Source: Isoetes taiwanensis
Taxonomy: Eukaryota; Streptophyta; Lycopodiopsida; Isoetales; Isoetaceae
Length of the DNA: 64,000 bases
Direction: 5' to 3'
NCBI GenBank assembly: GCA_021234155.1
Contig: JAJEKV010000143.1
Location: 949,358 to 1,013,357, forward strand
A program made the position numbers and the translations under genes. Of the stretch, positions 1 to 10,847 are shown in pieces. The notes beneath the pieces were generated by a model. It saw only the letters and a list, made by a program, of their open reading frames with translations, had not been told where the DNA came from and did not search any database. Each line of letters starts with the position of its first letter. Position 1 is the first letter of the stretch.

Positions 1-12
1 GATATGCCGTGC

Positions 13-495
13 TCATGGATAACCCGATGCGAATAGTCGCAAAGAGGTCTTGCCAAAAGGCGCATGAACCGGATCTCTCACGGGAGATAATCTCCTTGGC
101 ATGCCATGAAGCCTCGAAGATCTCTTTGGTGAAGAGCTTGGCCATCCATAGCCGTATCTGTGGTCCTGCAAGGCACAAAATGTGCTATCTTCCGACAACT
201 TGTCGATCACTACCATCAAAGCATCCTTCCCTCTTACTGTCCTTGGAAGCCCTGTGATGAGATCCATGCTGATGACCTCCCACTTAGAGTTTGGCACCGC
301 TAAGGGTTCTAAAGCTCCTGGAATTCGAAGCTGCTCTGCCTTCGTCTGCTGACATAGCTGACATTCCTTGATGTAGCGAGCTACCTGCTTCTTCATTCCT
401 GGCCAATAATAGCTGCTGCGCACTTTGAAATATGGACTGTTGTGCGTGTCGTGGAGGATCAATTTCCTTACGCCTGATGATTCTGGCACACACAA
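13..495 (-). pseudogene. Ty3/gypsy integrase fragment
   Basis: The translated minus strand shows the integrase zinc finger: H-x3-H near the upstream end, then CQLCQQ about 30 residues later. The usual segment with a tryptophan, MDLITGLP and the first catalytic aspartate follows, then VVIDKL. Downstream of that the reading frame shifts and the core can only be followed in another frame, so the remaining D and E cannot be placed with confidence. No ATG is expected, because integrase is cleaved from a polyprotein. The fragment continues beyond the left edge of the window. It belongs to the same element as the RT at 5600-6343. Confidence 0.85.
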
Positions 496-1301
496 CTTGT
501 TCTTATGGTATAACAGGTTGCCTTCCTTCTTATAATTCTTGAAGGCTTCCCGCTCCTTATCTGTTCTTGCTTCCCTGCATACGCTTGCCCATCCACATCT
601 GTTGGCAAGGACTCTTCAATCTTCTTACCAAAGTCGCTGGAAAGCATCGAAATTGCATTGCAATGCACTCTAGTTGTCAAGGATGCCTTGAAAGCGCATC
701 CGCTACCACATTGAACTTCCTTGGCTTGTAGACTATATCAAAGTCATACTCTTCAAGGAACTCCATCCACCTTCTCTGCCTCGATTGAGGTGTGGTTGCG
801 TGAATACATCACCGGAGGCTCGATGGTCTCAGATCCAATTGGAACTTCCTTCCCAAAAGATAGTGCCTCCAAATTCTTAATGCCCGACAACCGCAAAACA
901 ATTCACGGTCGTCGCGTCGGTGGCTGCGTTCGGCGCTCATCTTCCCCGAATCATACGCTACCACCCGCTCTTCTTGCATGAGCACCGCACTGTAGCTATC
1001 TTACTGCGCATCTGTGGCTACAAGCTTATCTTTCTCACGGTCCGGCGGTGGTCAAGACAGGGCGTCGCCGAGCTTCCTTCAACAATTCAAACCCCGCTTG
1101 GGCTTTCTTGTGCCAATGGTCTGCCCAATCTTTCACCTTCTCCGCCCTCGTCAAAGTCGTTAGCGGGGCCGCTAACTTAGCAAAGTTCTTCCACGAACCC
1201 GTGTAGTACCACTGCTAGGCCGAGAAAACTCCCGACCTCATGCACATTCTTGGTCCGCCATTGAATCCATCGCTTCAATCTTGGCGGGATCCGTCGAAAT
1301 T
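496..1301 (-). pseudogene. Ty3/gypsy RT thumb and RNase H region, frameshifted
   Basis: This minus-strand stretch joins the RT fragment, on the far side of the CACTA insertion, to the integrase. At 1230-1301 it resumes the RT coding frame exactly where the CACTA element cut it. Around 660-760 it shows the RNase H C-terminal signature: [14 protein letters not shown], then [14 protein letters not shown], the typical Ty3/gypsy RNase H end. The middle is interrupted by stops and several frame changes. It works only as part of a pol polyprotein, and this copy is dead. Confidence 0.75.
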
Positions 1302-1700
1302 CACTACAAGAGAATGAGGGTTTTGTCAAAAAAATCGTCGGATGGTCTTTACAAAGCCCGACAACCGCCCGGACCCTCTTTATGTCGACGATATTATCGG
1401 CGATTGAGTGTCAAAAAAATCGTCAGAAAAATCGTCAGTATTCTGACGCTTAAGTGTCAAGAAAATCGTCAGGAAAATCATCCGAATTTCGTCACAAAAA
1501 TCGTCAGGAAAAACGTCAGAATTTTTAGATCCAACAAAATCGTCGTAATTTTCGTCACAAAATCGTCGGGGAAAAGCGTCGAATTTTTTACAACAAAATT
1601 GTCGGATTTGTTGTCAAAAAAAAAAATCGTCACATTGTTTGTAAAAAAAAACGTCATAAAATTCTTCACCAAAATCGTCAGATTGTTCATCTATTTATAT
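1302..1700. repeat. left subterminal repeat array of CACTA element 1
   Basis: From about 1325 to 1690 a short motif around GTCA(G/A)AAAAATCGTC recurs roughly every 15-30 bases, with variants. The array abuts the terminal inverted repeat. The open frames here (for example 1281-1724) consist of this repeat and are not genes. In studied CACTA elements such arrays bind the element's own accessory protein; that role is inferred here. Confidence 0.8.
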
Positions 1701-3967
1701 AGTCTACATTTGCATTTTATCTGAAGTTTTGAATTTTGTATTGATTTGCACTTTGATTGCATTATATAACTATCTACACTTAGCTTGTAATGCTGCTTGA
1801 GAATAGAATAGAATAGAATAGTTTTTTTAACGTCCACGAAGACCAATAGGTCATGGGACCCATACAATGGGCTAGTACAATCATTACTACTAGGATTAAA
1901 AAACCCCTGCCTCGAAAGGTTTTCAAGGGAAAAACCTTTGCAGTAATGATGATACTAGACAAGCTTAGATAATGACTACTGAGGGCTCAGTAATTGCAAC
2001 GTTTATCTAGAACCTCAAGTATGTATAATGCCAAGTCATGTACAGATGGTGCGCTGAGAAGAAATAACATGAATTTAACATGAATTTAGGCTACAAGCTA
2101 TGAAGAAATAAGAGCAATTGTAAAACAAGAACTCTTTTATTAAAAGGTAATCTCAGTTACATGTAACATTCTTTACAATGCCAACAAGAACAATGTGGCA
2201 AGGTGCTCAGTAACAACTTTCTTGTTGCAATATGCTTGTTCTTCAAGATGTTCTATATTCTTGAACCTGAATTTATACACAATAGGTTAGTCATGATTGT
2301 TAAGCCTTTAGCATTACAAGCCCTTAGAAACATACGTCCAGAAATAATTTCAAGATGATTAATTGCAGGATACTTGCAAGGCACAAATAGCTAAGATACT
2401 TAGCCATGACTTTACAAATGTCGCATACAAATTTAACACATGCATGGCCTTGTACATAAGGATTTGTCCTAAATTAGCATTTATAATATTATTAGACTCT
2501 AACCTAAAATTCAAATCAAAGTGGCCATCATTAACATATAAAGCATATAAACTGAGAACAACAAAGATATAAGCTGGCATCAATTGTACGCTTCACATTA
2601 CTACCACAAATCTATATCTGATAATTAACAATTAAAGGTACACAAGACAAACCTGATTTATGTGCGCCCCCAGCATGATAATTTGGTCCTTGATCTATTG
2701 AAAGGCGTATAGTCTATTACAATAGATGCACCATCTTCATTTCGACATGCTACCGCAAAGCCCAAGGATCAATTAGGAACATATGAAATACATAAAGGCA
2801 TAAATCCATATTGACATTTTTACAATTTTACCAGGGGGGCTGAATCTAGAGCCTATAAAAATGTTTTTAGGCCGCAAAGAGCCTGTACAGTAGACACATT
2901 CCCTTTTTTGAGCTCATCACATGCATTCCCTCTGTTTTGCAGAGCTGTACGCAGATAAATTCCCTATTCAATGACCTTTGCTATTAAATTCTTGTGCTCA
3001 ATGCATATAAGATAAGCTCAAAATCTGCTGCCTATGTAGCTTATATTCTAAAATTACGAGAAAAATGGACTACAAATATGCTGCCTATGTAAGCTGCCAG
3101 CAAGTATCAATTTTCAGTATTAGAATTCTGGTCCCATGATAAGAGATGCACAAAGCTAGAACATATATTTGGGATATGAACATAAATGCTAAACCATGTC
3201 AGCAAATTGCTAAACTTGTTCAAAGACAAAAGAAATAGTCTCGAACCATAAAAACAACTCATCAACTAGCATAAATCCCATTCTAGCCAACTAGAAAGAA
3301 ACTACCTACAATGACAATCTTCTTAGCATCACTGTATAGCAGAGGCAGCAATCTATCTTTAAAATTAAGCAAGCAAATCCAACGCAAATCTCTAAGCCTA
3401 CGCAAAAAACAAGCACCACCAAGCATGCTGACACTCTAAACTAAAGAACACCAGCACTCTAAATAATAAATCAAATCTAAAACATCTGCATTAACCTCCT
3501 AAACAATTTAAAATCTCAAACACATGTTCTGTCCTAGCATTATGCTGCCTGCACTAACCTCCTACCACTTCTAACTTTACCTTCATGCCTCCTAAGCTAT
3601 CTGCACATCCTAACATCTAATCTAACTCAGGCCGTCAGATTCAATATGTTATCTTAGGTACCATCGACCCACCATTGATTATCTTAGATACACATATCAG
3701 GATTGACACATACTCATAGTATAAGCGATTCTTAAAATATGATCAACTGACATGCCAAAATTTTGACAAAGGACAAAACCGTGTATCATACCTTATCTAA
3801 AATCTCGTTTGAGCCACAAGCCCACATCCAACAAAAATCTTTAGTGAAGGCATCTACTTATGAAACATCAGTATAAGCAAACCCTGTTATTTTCGCTGCC
3901 TTCATTCAACTACTTAGATCTGTAGATGCTACAACAGATTTATCAAAGCAGAGATATACGTACTGTT
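1701..3967. other. AT-rich interior of CACTA element 1, no gene seen
   Basis: AT-rich, stop-dense sequence in all frames. A short run of GAATA repeats lies near 1800. Nothing resembles a TnpD/TNP2 transposase, an RNA gene or a splice-bounded exon. Confidence 0.6.
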
Positions 3968-4262
3968 TTTAAGGCATGGGCAGACCCATAATCGTCAAGC
4001 TCGACCAGCCAAAAGCAAGATCGACTTGCTCCGATATCAACATCTGGTTTTTTAAAAAGATCATTGGTATCTTCAGTACACAGGCAAAAGCCTCCTCAAA
4101 TCTTACGAATCTATCTTCCGCTACTACCAGAACTTTATCTATCTGGTGGGAAACACCATTGCACAGCCAGCAGACCAGCGACATTTTTTCTCCAGAAAGC
4201 TCCACCACACTAGAAGCCAGGCCCGCTATTTTTTGCCAAGGCCATTGCGGCCAAGAACACAT
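3968..4262 (-). pseudogene. possible captured exon inside CACTA element 1, unidentified
   Basis: The minus strand stays open for nearly 100 codons in otherwise stop-rich DNA, with a mixed, protein-like composition (for example SSVVELSGEK and DKVLVVAEDRFVRFEEAF). A GTACGT donor-like sequence lies just past the end of the frame. The plus strand is open over the same bases, which weakens the case. I do not recognise the product. CACTA elements often carry pieces of host genes, so a captured fragment is plausible. Confidence 0.3.
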
Positions 4263-4583
4263 CGGGCACTCAGGAAATAGGGTTTCTAAGCCCTAATTCG
4301 ATTTTTAGTGATCTAGAAAATATCAAAGGTCTTGTGTTCAGCACTATTTATTTTTGTCAACATCTATTATCAAATATTAAATCAAGTATTATATTCCCAA
4401 ACATAGGAAGTTCTTTTTCTTAAGATAAACGTTATATGTAGGGTGTGAATCCTTAATTTTTATTTGTTATGCCATATGTATGGCTTCTCATTTAAATTTC
4501 TCAAAATGTAATAGCATTTAAAATTTATAACAGTAAAGATATTTCTCAAGCCTTTCTAAGGTAATGAATATCATGTAAAGAAT

Positions 4584-4994
4584 ATCCCTTGTATTTACTA
4601 AGTGTATCTGTTTAAGGCGAGACCAAGTACAACTCGTAGTATGTAGTATAGAGTATTTCATATAGGGCAAGAGGTCCATGAATTAAAGATTCACAACCAT
4701 TAGAATGTTTTGCATCACATCAAGGCAAGTAGGAGTGCGTTCCTGCAAGATCTTTGAACCATTCTTGCTCATAATGGCAAATGGCCTCACAACTGTAGAA
4801 TCAGGTTTAAGGACTGCCTTAGAAAATGTCGGTGTGAACAACCAATTCGTACGTGATGCAAAACATTCTAATGGTTGTGAATCTTTAATTTATGGACCTC
4901 TTGCCCTATATGAAATACTCTATACTACGAGTTGTACTTGTGTACTTGGTCTCATGTAAGCCTTAAACAAATACACTTAGTAAATACAAGGGAT
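4584..4994. repeat. 411 bp foldback (inverted repeat) inside CACTA element 1
   Basis: The sequence from ATCCCTTGTATTTACTA at 4584 is repeated in inverse at the right end, finishing near 4994. The arms are about 140 bp each and closely matched, separated by a loop of about 120 bp. A transcript would fold into a long hairpin. It may be a small foldback/MITE nested in the CACTA element. No clear target duplication was identified. Confidence 0.75.
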
Positions 4995-5202
4995 CAAGAA
5001 TATCCCTTGTATTTAAGCATGGTTATGCAAGGGCAAAGCCATATCCAACATATTCGACTTGCATTTAAACACCATTGGTCTGTAAAGGGAAAATCTGTCT
5101 TATATTTAGCAGTTTGAATCTACCAATTTGTTCTAAGCTCAAACATGCAAAACTAGCTAGGGATGGAAATAAACAGTTTTTTCTTTCCCCCAAAAAGCTT
5201 AA

Positions 5203-5596
5203 TCAAGCTTGGTCAAATAATACATCATCAGACAGACCAAAGAGATAGCTTTTCAAAACATCAAACTTTTTGACGAAAAATCTGACGAAATTTTTGACGT
5301 TTTCTCTGACGCTTTTTCTGACGTTTTTTCTGACGCATTTTCTGACGTTTTGTCTGATGAAAAATTTGACGCTTTTTCTGACGCTTTTTTTGACGCTAGA
5401 TTTCTGACGATTAATGTGACGCATAGCCTGACACATATTTCTGACGAATAATCTGACGAAACATCTGACGCAACATCGTCAAAAAAAGCGTCAGAAAAAC
5501 AATTGTCAGAAAAATCGTCACATTATTCGTCAGGCAAAAATTGGTCTAGACAGTCTGACGATTTTTCTGACAAATAATAGCCATTCTCTTGTAGTG
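5203..5596. repeat. right subterminal repeat array of CACTA element 1
   Basis: More than fifteen copies of TGACG or CGTCA spaced about 12-20 bases apart, in forms such as TCTGACGTTTTTTC, run into the right terminal inverted repeat. Orientation is mainly opposite to the left array, as expected for inverted CACTA ends. The lysine/valine-rich open frame on the minus strand is made of this repeat. Confidence 0.8.
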
Positions 5597-5599
5597 ATT

Positions 5600-6343
5600 C
5601 CTTCTGCTGAAATCACATAACCCAGGTATTCCACCCTCTCCGTTGCGAAGTGACACTTCGACAACTTGGCGTACAACTGGTGCCTCTTCAACTTCTCCAA
5701 CACTCTCCTTAAGTGTTGTACGTGTTCTTCAAGGGATCTGCTATACACCAAAATGTCGTCAAAGAAAACTATCACAAAGGTGTCTAAGAACTCCCTGAAG
5801 ATGTCGTTCATGAGCCTCATGAACGTTGTTGGGGCGTTCGATAAGCCGAAAGGCATTACCGTGAATTCATAGTGCCCATACCGCGTTCTGAAAGCGATTT
5901 TATGAATATCTTCTTCCTTTATCCGGATCTGATGATAGCCTGACCTTAAGTCGAACTTTGCTCCTTGAAGCTGATCCATCAAGTCATCCGATCTGGGAAG
6001 CGCGTACTTGTTCTTGATGGTGTGCTTGTTCAACTGCCTATAGTCTATGCACATCCTCAAACTGCCATCCTTCTTCTTGACAAAAAGAATGGGTGCTCCA
6101 AATGGCGAGACGCTAGGTCTAATGAAGCCTAGGTCGAGCAACTCCCCGCAATTGCTTCTTTAGTTCTGGCCAACTCCTGCGTCGCCATTCGTATGGAGCC
6201 TTACTTGTCGTCGACTTCGTTCGTTCGAGTGTTATCTCACACTCGACTCCCCTGTAAGGAGGGAGGTGCTCAATCTCATCAGGAAAGAGATCATGGAATT
6301 CCGTGATCAACTTAGCTACTTGCTTTGGCAACTTGCTGAGCAC
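5600..6343 (-). pseudogene. Ty3/gypsy reverse transcriptase, disrupted
   Basis: The minus strand encodes most of an RT domain. The N-terminal DLFPDE and LPPYRGVECEI segment lies at 6343-6200, then a frame change. The core runs from about 6141: [28 protein letters not shown], then the palm with [10 protein letters not shown] holding the catalytic aspartates near 5770. A short in-frame loss sits in the [14 protein letters not shown] segment. The frame is cut by the CACTA element at 5596, just after the YLGYV motif, and continues at 1301. It would copy the element's RNA to DNA as part of pol. This copy is not functional. Confidence 0.92.
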
Positions 6344-7329
6344 CTTGTCTTCTTTGCTTTCTTCAGACTCCGGCTCTTCAATCTCAAGCTTGAAGATGTA
6401 TGCTACCGCCTCGCTCTTGATGCACTTGAACAGTAGTTTTTAGAAGACATACAACGCATGATGGGAACAACTTCTTTACCTGTGATCTCAATGATCTTGC
6501 CATCGGGCGCTGGGAAGGTCACCTTAAAACTTTCACAATCAATGATGGCCCCTCGGTCCAAGATACTCCATTCCTATGATCAAGTCGTATTTGCCAATGC
6601 CCATTACTTCGCCCCCATCTGATATTAATCCCTGGCAAGTCGATGTCGAAGATGATCCTCTTGCCTGTTGTCTGCCTTACTGCTCCACTTGCTAACACAA
6701 CGGGCCTCGGCCCGACCGGTGGTTTCAACTTCAACATTTCCACCATCCTTGGGGATGCAAAATTATGGCTACTTCGAAGTCTATCGACTATGAAAGACTT
6801 GGCCTTGGCCTTCCCTACCGTGGAAATTACCTTATACTAACTCTCTCTCGCTTGCTCAGATCTGCGACAAAAGATATGACACTCCACCGGAATGTAGTCG
6901 CGGGCTGCCTCGCCGCCGTCGTCCGATTGTGGTGTCCCAATCTCCCAACTCGGGCTTAAGGCCAGCACTCATGACGTAGGGGGCAGCCGGTCCCTATGGC
7001 CCGGCTGGAAGCACCGGAAGCAAAAGCCGCTTTTCTATACACTCGCTTCTTCTCCTTAGGCATAGCCCGCAAAAGGATCGCCTTTGCTTTGAAGTAGTTC
7101 GACCCTTCCCCTCGCTTGTCCTTGAAGGACACCCGCTTCTTCTCGTCTTTGCTTCCCCACAGTTTGCCACCATATATGGGGCTCTCTAGGACACGGACCG
7201 GCTGCCCTAGGGCTATAACTCCCTTGCCTTGCCTTTATCCCGGAAATACTTTAACTACGCACCCTTATTCGAGGTCCCATCCCTTGCAAGCTTATTGCCT
7301 TGGACTCTCCACGATCTTGTCTTAGGGTT
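6344..7329 (-). pseudogene. gypsy protease and gag-C-terminal/zinc-knuckle region, decayed
   Basis: This lies between RT and gag on the minus strand, where the nucleocapsid zinc knuckle and aspartic protease should be. Near 6980-7020 a CFRCFQPGH segment fits the first three ligands of a CCHC knuckle, but the last cysteine is missing. No clear DTG/DSG protease site can be placed. Frames are short and shift often. Confidence 0.5.
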
Positions 7330-8260
7330 TATTGCCCTTACAAGCTTGCAGATCTCCTCATTCAGCCCCTCAATGTAGCTCTCCACTGCATGCTTTTCAC
7401 CCAACTTTGGCACATAAAGCCTTAGCCTCATGAATTCCTCAGATATTTACGGACTGATTTGTTGCCTTCTTTGCAACCTATAGAACTGCCACAGATCATC
7501 TTTGGACTTGTGCTCTCTCGGGACATAATGGGCGCTTTGAAAGCTTTAGCGAACTTTCTCAACACTGCAGCGTCCCTTTGCTGTTTAAGCCACAGGCCTT
7601 GGCATAACCCTTCCACCAAATGCGTGCTGCTCCTTTCAGGTTGGCTGTTGCCACCGTGCCTTTATCTTTATCCTTCATATCATAAGCGTTGCCATATTCA
7701 CTCATCTCATCGAGCCAAGTCTCTACCTCCATGCGACGCCCATTCTCGGGAGAATTGCTTTCGAGCTTCGGCCTTCCAAACATTTCCCAATCGCGAGTCT
7801 ACCTTCTTCCGGTAGTCGAGGAGGCTCACGGTGTCCCTTTATTAAGTCCCTCGTGGTATCCCTCTGCCTTCCATCTGTGGTGTCCCTCTGCCTTCGATCC
7901 CTACGGTCCTGGGCCGGCTCTTCCTCTTCCTCTTCGCCGGAGTCGGAGTACGAATCTGAGCTTGAGTCGGAGGATCCCGAGCTGGAGGACCTCCTTCTCT
8001 TGCTCCTCTTCTTGTCCCTTCCTGTTTTCCGAGCTGATGCTTGTGGCAACTGAGCGCTGCCAGGAGGGCCTTTATCTACTCAAGGTCCGTCCTCATCTGT
8101 GATATTTCCTCCTATGGGGTCATGGGTCCAAATTCCTCAAACAGGTTCCTTACCGGGGGTGGCCTCGGCGGACTCTGTTCTTCCATATGGTCTCGGCGTT
8201 GTCGTTCCCCTGAGCCTGGGCCTCTGGCTGCATACACAAGTAATTCATGGCTATATGGTT
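7330..8260 (-). pseudogene. Ty3/gypsy Gag, decayed
   Basis: The minus strand at 7783-7559 reads VETWLDEMSEYGNAY and then GAARIWWKGYAK, the conserved core of the retrotransposon Gag family (Retrotrans_gag). Downstream, in other frames, come SKDDLWQFYRL and YIEGLNEEI, matching the end of the same domain. The upstream part (8049-7790) encodes a Ser/Arg- and Glu-rich low-complexity stretch. A likely start is the ATG just below 8258. Gag would form the particle that packages the element RNA. At least three frame changes are needed to read it through, so it is dead. Confidence 0.75.
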
Positions 8261-8406
8261 AGTTTTACTTGTTCTCTTGCATTGTGTATGTTTGTTGGTA
8301 TAGTTGTGGGACAAAATACATCAACAAAACATTTAAAGTGCAAAAGAAATTATATTTATATTATATAATATTTTAGTACAAAAAGCCTCCGGGATCAAGA
8401 GTTTGA
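8261..8406. other. AT-rich gap between gypsy gag and gene A
   Basis: A strongly AT-rich stretch that includes TATATTATATAATATTT near 8355. On the minus strand it follows the inferred stop of gene A, so it could hold that gene's 3' end. It could also be what remains of the gypsy 5' flank. No LTR end or tRNA primer site is seen. Confidence 0.4.
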
Positions 8407-9928
8407 CTATTCTTGAAATCGCCGGTAGGACGGGTTGTCTTCAAGGAACTTCTTAACTTGGGCCGTTCCTACCCAACGTCCCAAGTTCCCGAGGGCGTTC
8501 GATGATGAGCATACGCAAGGCTCTCGCCAACTCTTCTACCCTGCGGTCGGAGGTATAGGCTGCGGTCACCGCCAATCTTGCCTGTCGTCGATGGGGTACG
8601 ACGAAGTCGAAGAGGTCAAGTGCCATTGCTCTCTTGACTAGGACAAAGATAGTCGACATTTGCCGCTATTCAAGCATGCTGCCGGGCCCCGAGAGTGCAA
8701 TAAGCATGAACACTCCTTCTTCACCCCCTGGCTGAATTTGCGGTGTATCACCGCTATTCTCCGCCTAGCAGCGCATGGCAGGTAGTACCTCAGTGACCTG
8801 TCATTGTGTGTCACTGAAGATTCTCCACTTGCTTGGCCTCCACCCTATCTTTTGCCGCCTGCACAGATTCGTGGACCTCTACCTCGTCGGTTCAGTGTTC
8901 GCAATTGTGGAGTCGACCGCCGATGTCGATCCCCATCCCCTCTTCTTTGGAGGTGGTGTCGAGGGAGCTTGGCATTAAGACGCCTCGTGGTCTTGCCACG
9001 GATCCCCATCTGTTCTGGAGGGCAAGGAACTCCTCCTCCGTTGGCTCTCGGCGCTTCCATCATTTGCCCGATGTTGTAGGCACGGATGTCCGGGTCGCTG
9101 CTTGCCCCTGTAGGTGTCGGCTTCCCTCGACTTGAAGCGAAAGTCCGAGACTCCGACGATGAAGTCGTCCAAGCCGGACTGCCAGAAGTTGGTGGAGCAA
9201 AGCCATCCACCGAGCTCCCTCTCCCCGCATTCGGGGAGGTTCGATGTCGCCGAGGAGTAGATACTCCTCTCCGCTGATGATGATGGGGGCTAGGCTTGTG
9301 ATGCCTAGCCCAAGGGGGAGCGACTGAGGGTCCGCGCCAGCTCAGCCGGGTTGGGCAGCTCCTCTTCTCGATTGCCGTTCTTCCTCGATTCGAGTCAGGT
9401 GTACTCTTCGGCCGTCCGGAGACTCTCTTCTTCTTCTCTTCCTTCTTGCTCAGCTGGTACCGCAAAAAGCATCAGCTCTTTCTCGCTGGGTTGCTATGGG
9501 GCCACCTCCATGGGAGGAATAGAGGTTGCCCCCATTGGGTTCTCAAGACGGGGGAAAGGAAAATGGCTAAAAGCTGCGGTGTAGGAGAAATACTTGGTCC
9601 CGGGCTAACCGCCGGGACCATGTAATCTGGCGCACCTACTTGCCTTGTTGGTCAAGTACTTGGCGATGTTCCACATCACCCAAGGCTGCTTTGAAGGGAT
9701 GGGCGGGAACAAAATACCCTATGCAAGGGGGAGCCGGGCGAGGAGGGTCCTACCTAGCTTGGAACTCTGCTAAAACTTGCCTATCTGGGTTGGGTTGCAT
9801 TGAGTGGCTTGGACATCTATTTCTCACTACAAGAGGATGGGGGGTATAGTGTCAACCCTTGTGACAAGGTCTAGTGACAACTTTATGTCGAATGCTACTA
9901 TCTTGACACAAAGTGTTTGTGTTGTGTC

Positions 9929-10847
9929 AAAATTGTATCTAGTGCGCTCGGTGGGAGTTCTTTCGAGCTCGCTTTAAACCGAAGGACGCTGGACCCAAGG
10001 CTATCACGGGAACAAGTGGCGGGAGTATTCCGGCTACATATACCTATAGTCCCTCGGGGTGATGTGGTGGTGCGGTTTGGAAGGTTCATCCGTATGTTGT
10101 ATCTTCTTGTTTTGTGCGGTCTTGTTCTGGGATGTTGGCTATTCATGACACTCGCCCCTTCGGGCAAGTGGTCTCTCGCAGCTTCCTGTTCTCGATGGCG
10201 CCGGTTTGGACGTGGACATGGAGCTCACTTCCCCAATCAAGGTTCGGGTGCTTATGTGGCGGTGGTGCACCGCCTCCTGGTGAATGTCCTTGTGAGTCGG
10301 TTTAGGCCGGTGTGAGCCCTCTTTGCCCTTTGTTGTGGCCTTCATCAGCGAGACCTGTGGAGCATTGTGCAGTTTTATGCCCTCATTTGCGGTTGCCTCG
10401 GATTGGGTCGGGGGCTCGCTTGGTGAGATTGAATAGCCAACAATTGCCGCTTCATGTGTATCCTGGTGTTTGGCCGCCAGACGGGCAGCGAAGCCTTGCA
10501 TCCGTATGCGGCTTGGTTGGTGTGGGTTGATTTGGGCGGCGGTTGTGGATCTTTCGGGGATTCGACTGCGCGGCCTCTCTCGATTCCTCGACTTCGGTAC
10601 AAGCTATTTCAAAGCTTTTTGGTGTTCCCGGGATTAGTAGAGCGGAAGTTTTCCATTTGGCGGGACTTCTTGGGTGTGGTAGATGGTGATGGTCAGTTTG
10701 TACAGCAGTAGAGTTGCAGTTGTTGTGGAGTGTCGAGGTATCACTGTCTCTTTGGGGCAGTTCTCCTTCCTCCTCACTTGCTTTGTAACATTACCATTCT
10801 TTTAATATATTGCTGACACAGTTCTTCAAAAAATTGTATCTAGTGCG
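9929..10847 (+). mobile_element. retroposed insert with 18 bp target duplication (LINE fragment or retrocopy)
   Basis: AAAATTGTATCTAGTGCG occurs at 9929-9946 and again at 10830-10847, enclosing 883 bp. The insert is GC-rich at its left and ends in an A-run (CTTCAAAAA), after a stretch that looks like a 3' UTR (TTGTAACATTACC, then TTTTAATATATTG). A long, variable target duplication plus a 3' A-run is the mark of LINE-type target-primed reverse transcription. Open frames within (for example 9917-10315) give no recognisable domain. It may be a 5'-truncated LINE or a host transcript copied by LINE machinery. It lies wholly inside CACTA element 2, so it arrived after that element formed. Confidence 0.72.

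Larger units (their letters stand above)
1302..5596. mobile_element. CACTA (En/Spm-type) DNA transposon, non-autonomous, 4.3 kb
   Basis: The left end reads CACTACAAGAGAATG and the right end is its exact inverse, 15 bp. The 3 bp ATT repeats immediately outside both ends (1299-1301 and 5597-5599), the target duplication size expected for CACTA elements. Both ends carry dense subterminal copies of a short GTCAGAAAAATCGTC-like motif, as TnpA-type binding arrays do in known CACTA elements. Removing the element with one ATT copy rejoins the surrounding reverse transcriptase frame without a scar. I find no transposase-like ORF inside. The interior is AT-rich, with one possible captured exon (3968-4262) and one foldback (4584-4994). 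Confidence 0.93.
1..8260 (-). mobile_element. Ty3/gypsy LTR retrotransposon, degraded, cut by window edge
   Basis: On the minus strand, from high to low coordinates, the stretch reads gag, zinc knuckle, protease region, reverse transcriptase, RNase H and integrase. This is the Ty3/gypsy (Metaviridae) order. The RT catalytic box keeps FFDD, and the integrase shows an HHCC zinc finger followed by the start of the DDE core. The 3' end and 3' LTR lie left of base 1. No convincing 5' LTR or primer-binding site is seen to the right of gag, so that end may be lost or unrecognised. A CACTA element occupies 1302-5596. Several frameshifts and stops make the copy inactive. Clade within Ty3/gypsy is not determined. 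Confidence 0.88.

Noticed and set aside
1281-1724. 147-codon plus-strand frame at the left end of CACTA 1
   Set aside because: It is made of the subterminal repeat unit, and the opposite strand is open too.
5203-5530. CRISPR-like array because of regularly spaced short repeats
   Set aside because: Units are 12-20 bp, degenerate and lie at a CACTA end; there are no constant-length spacers.
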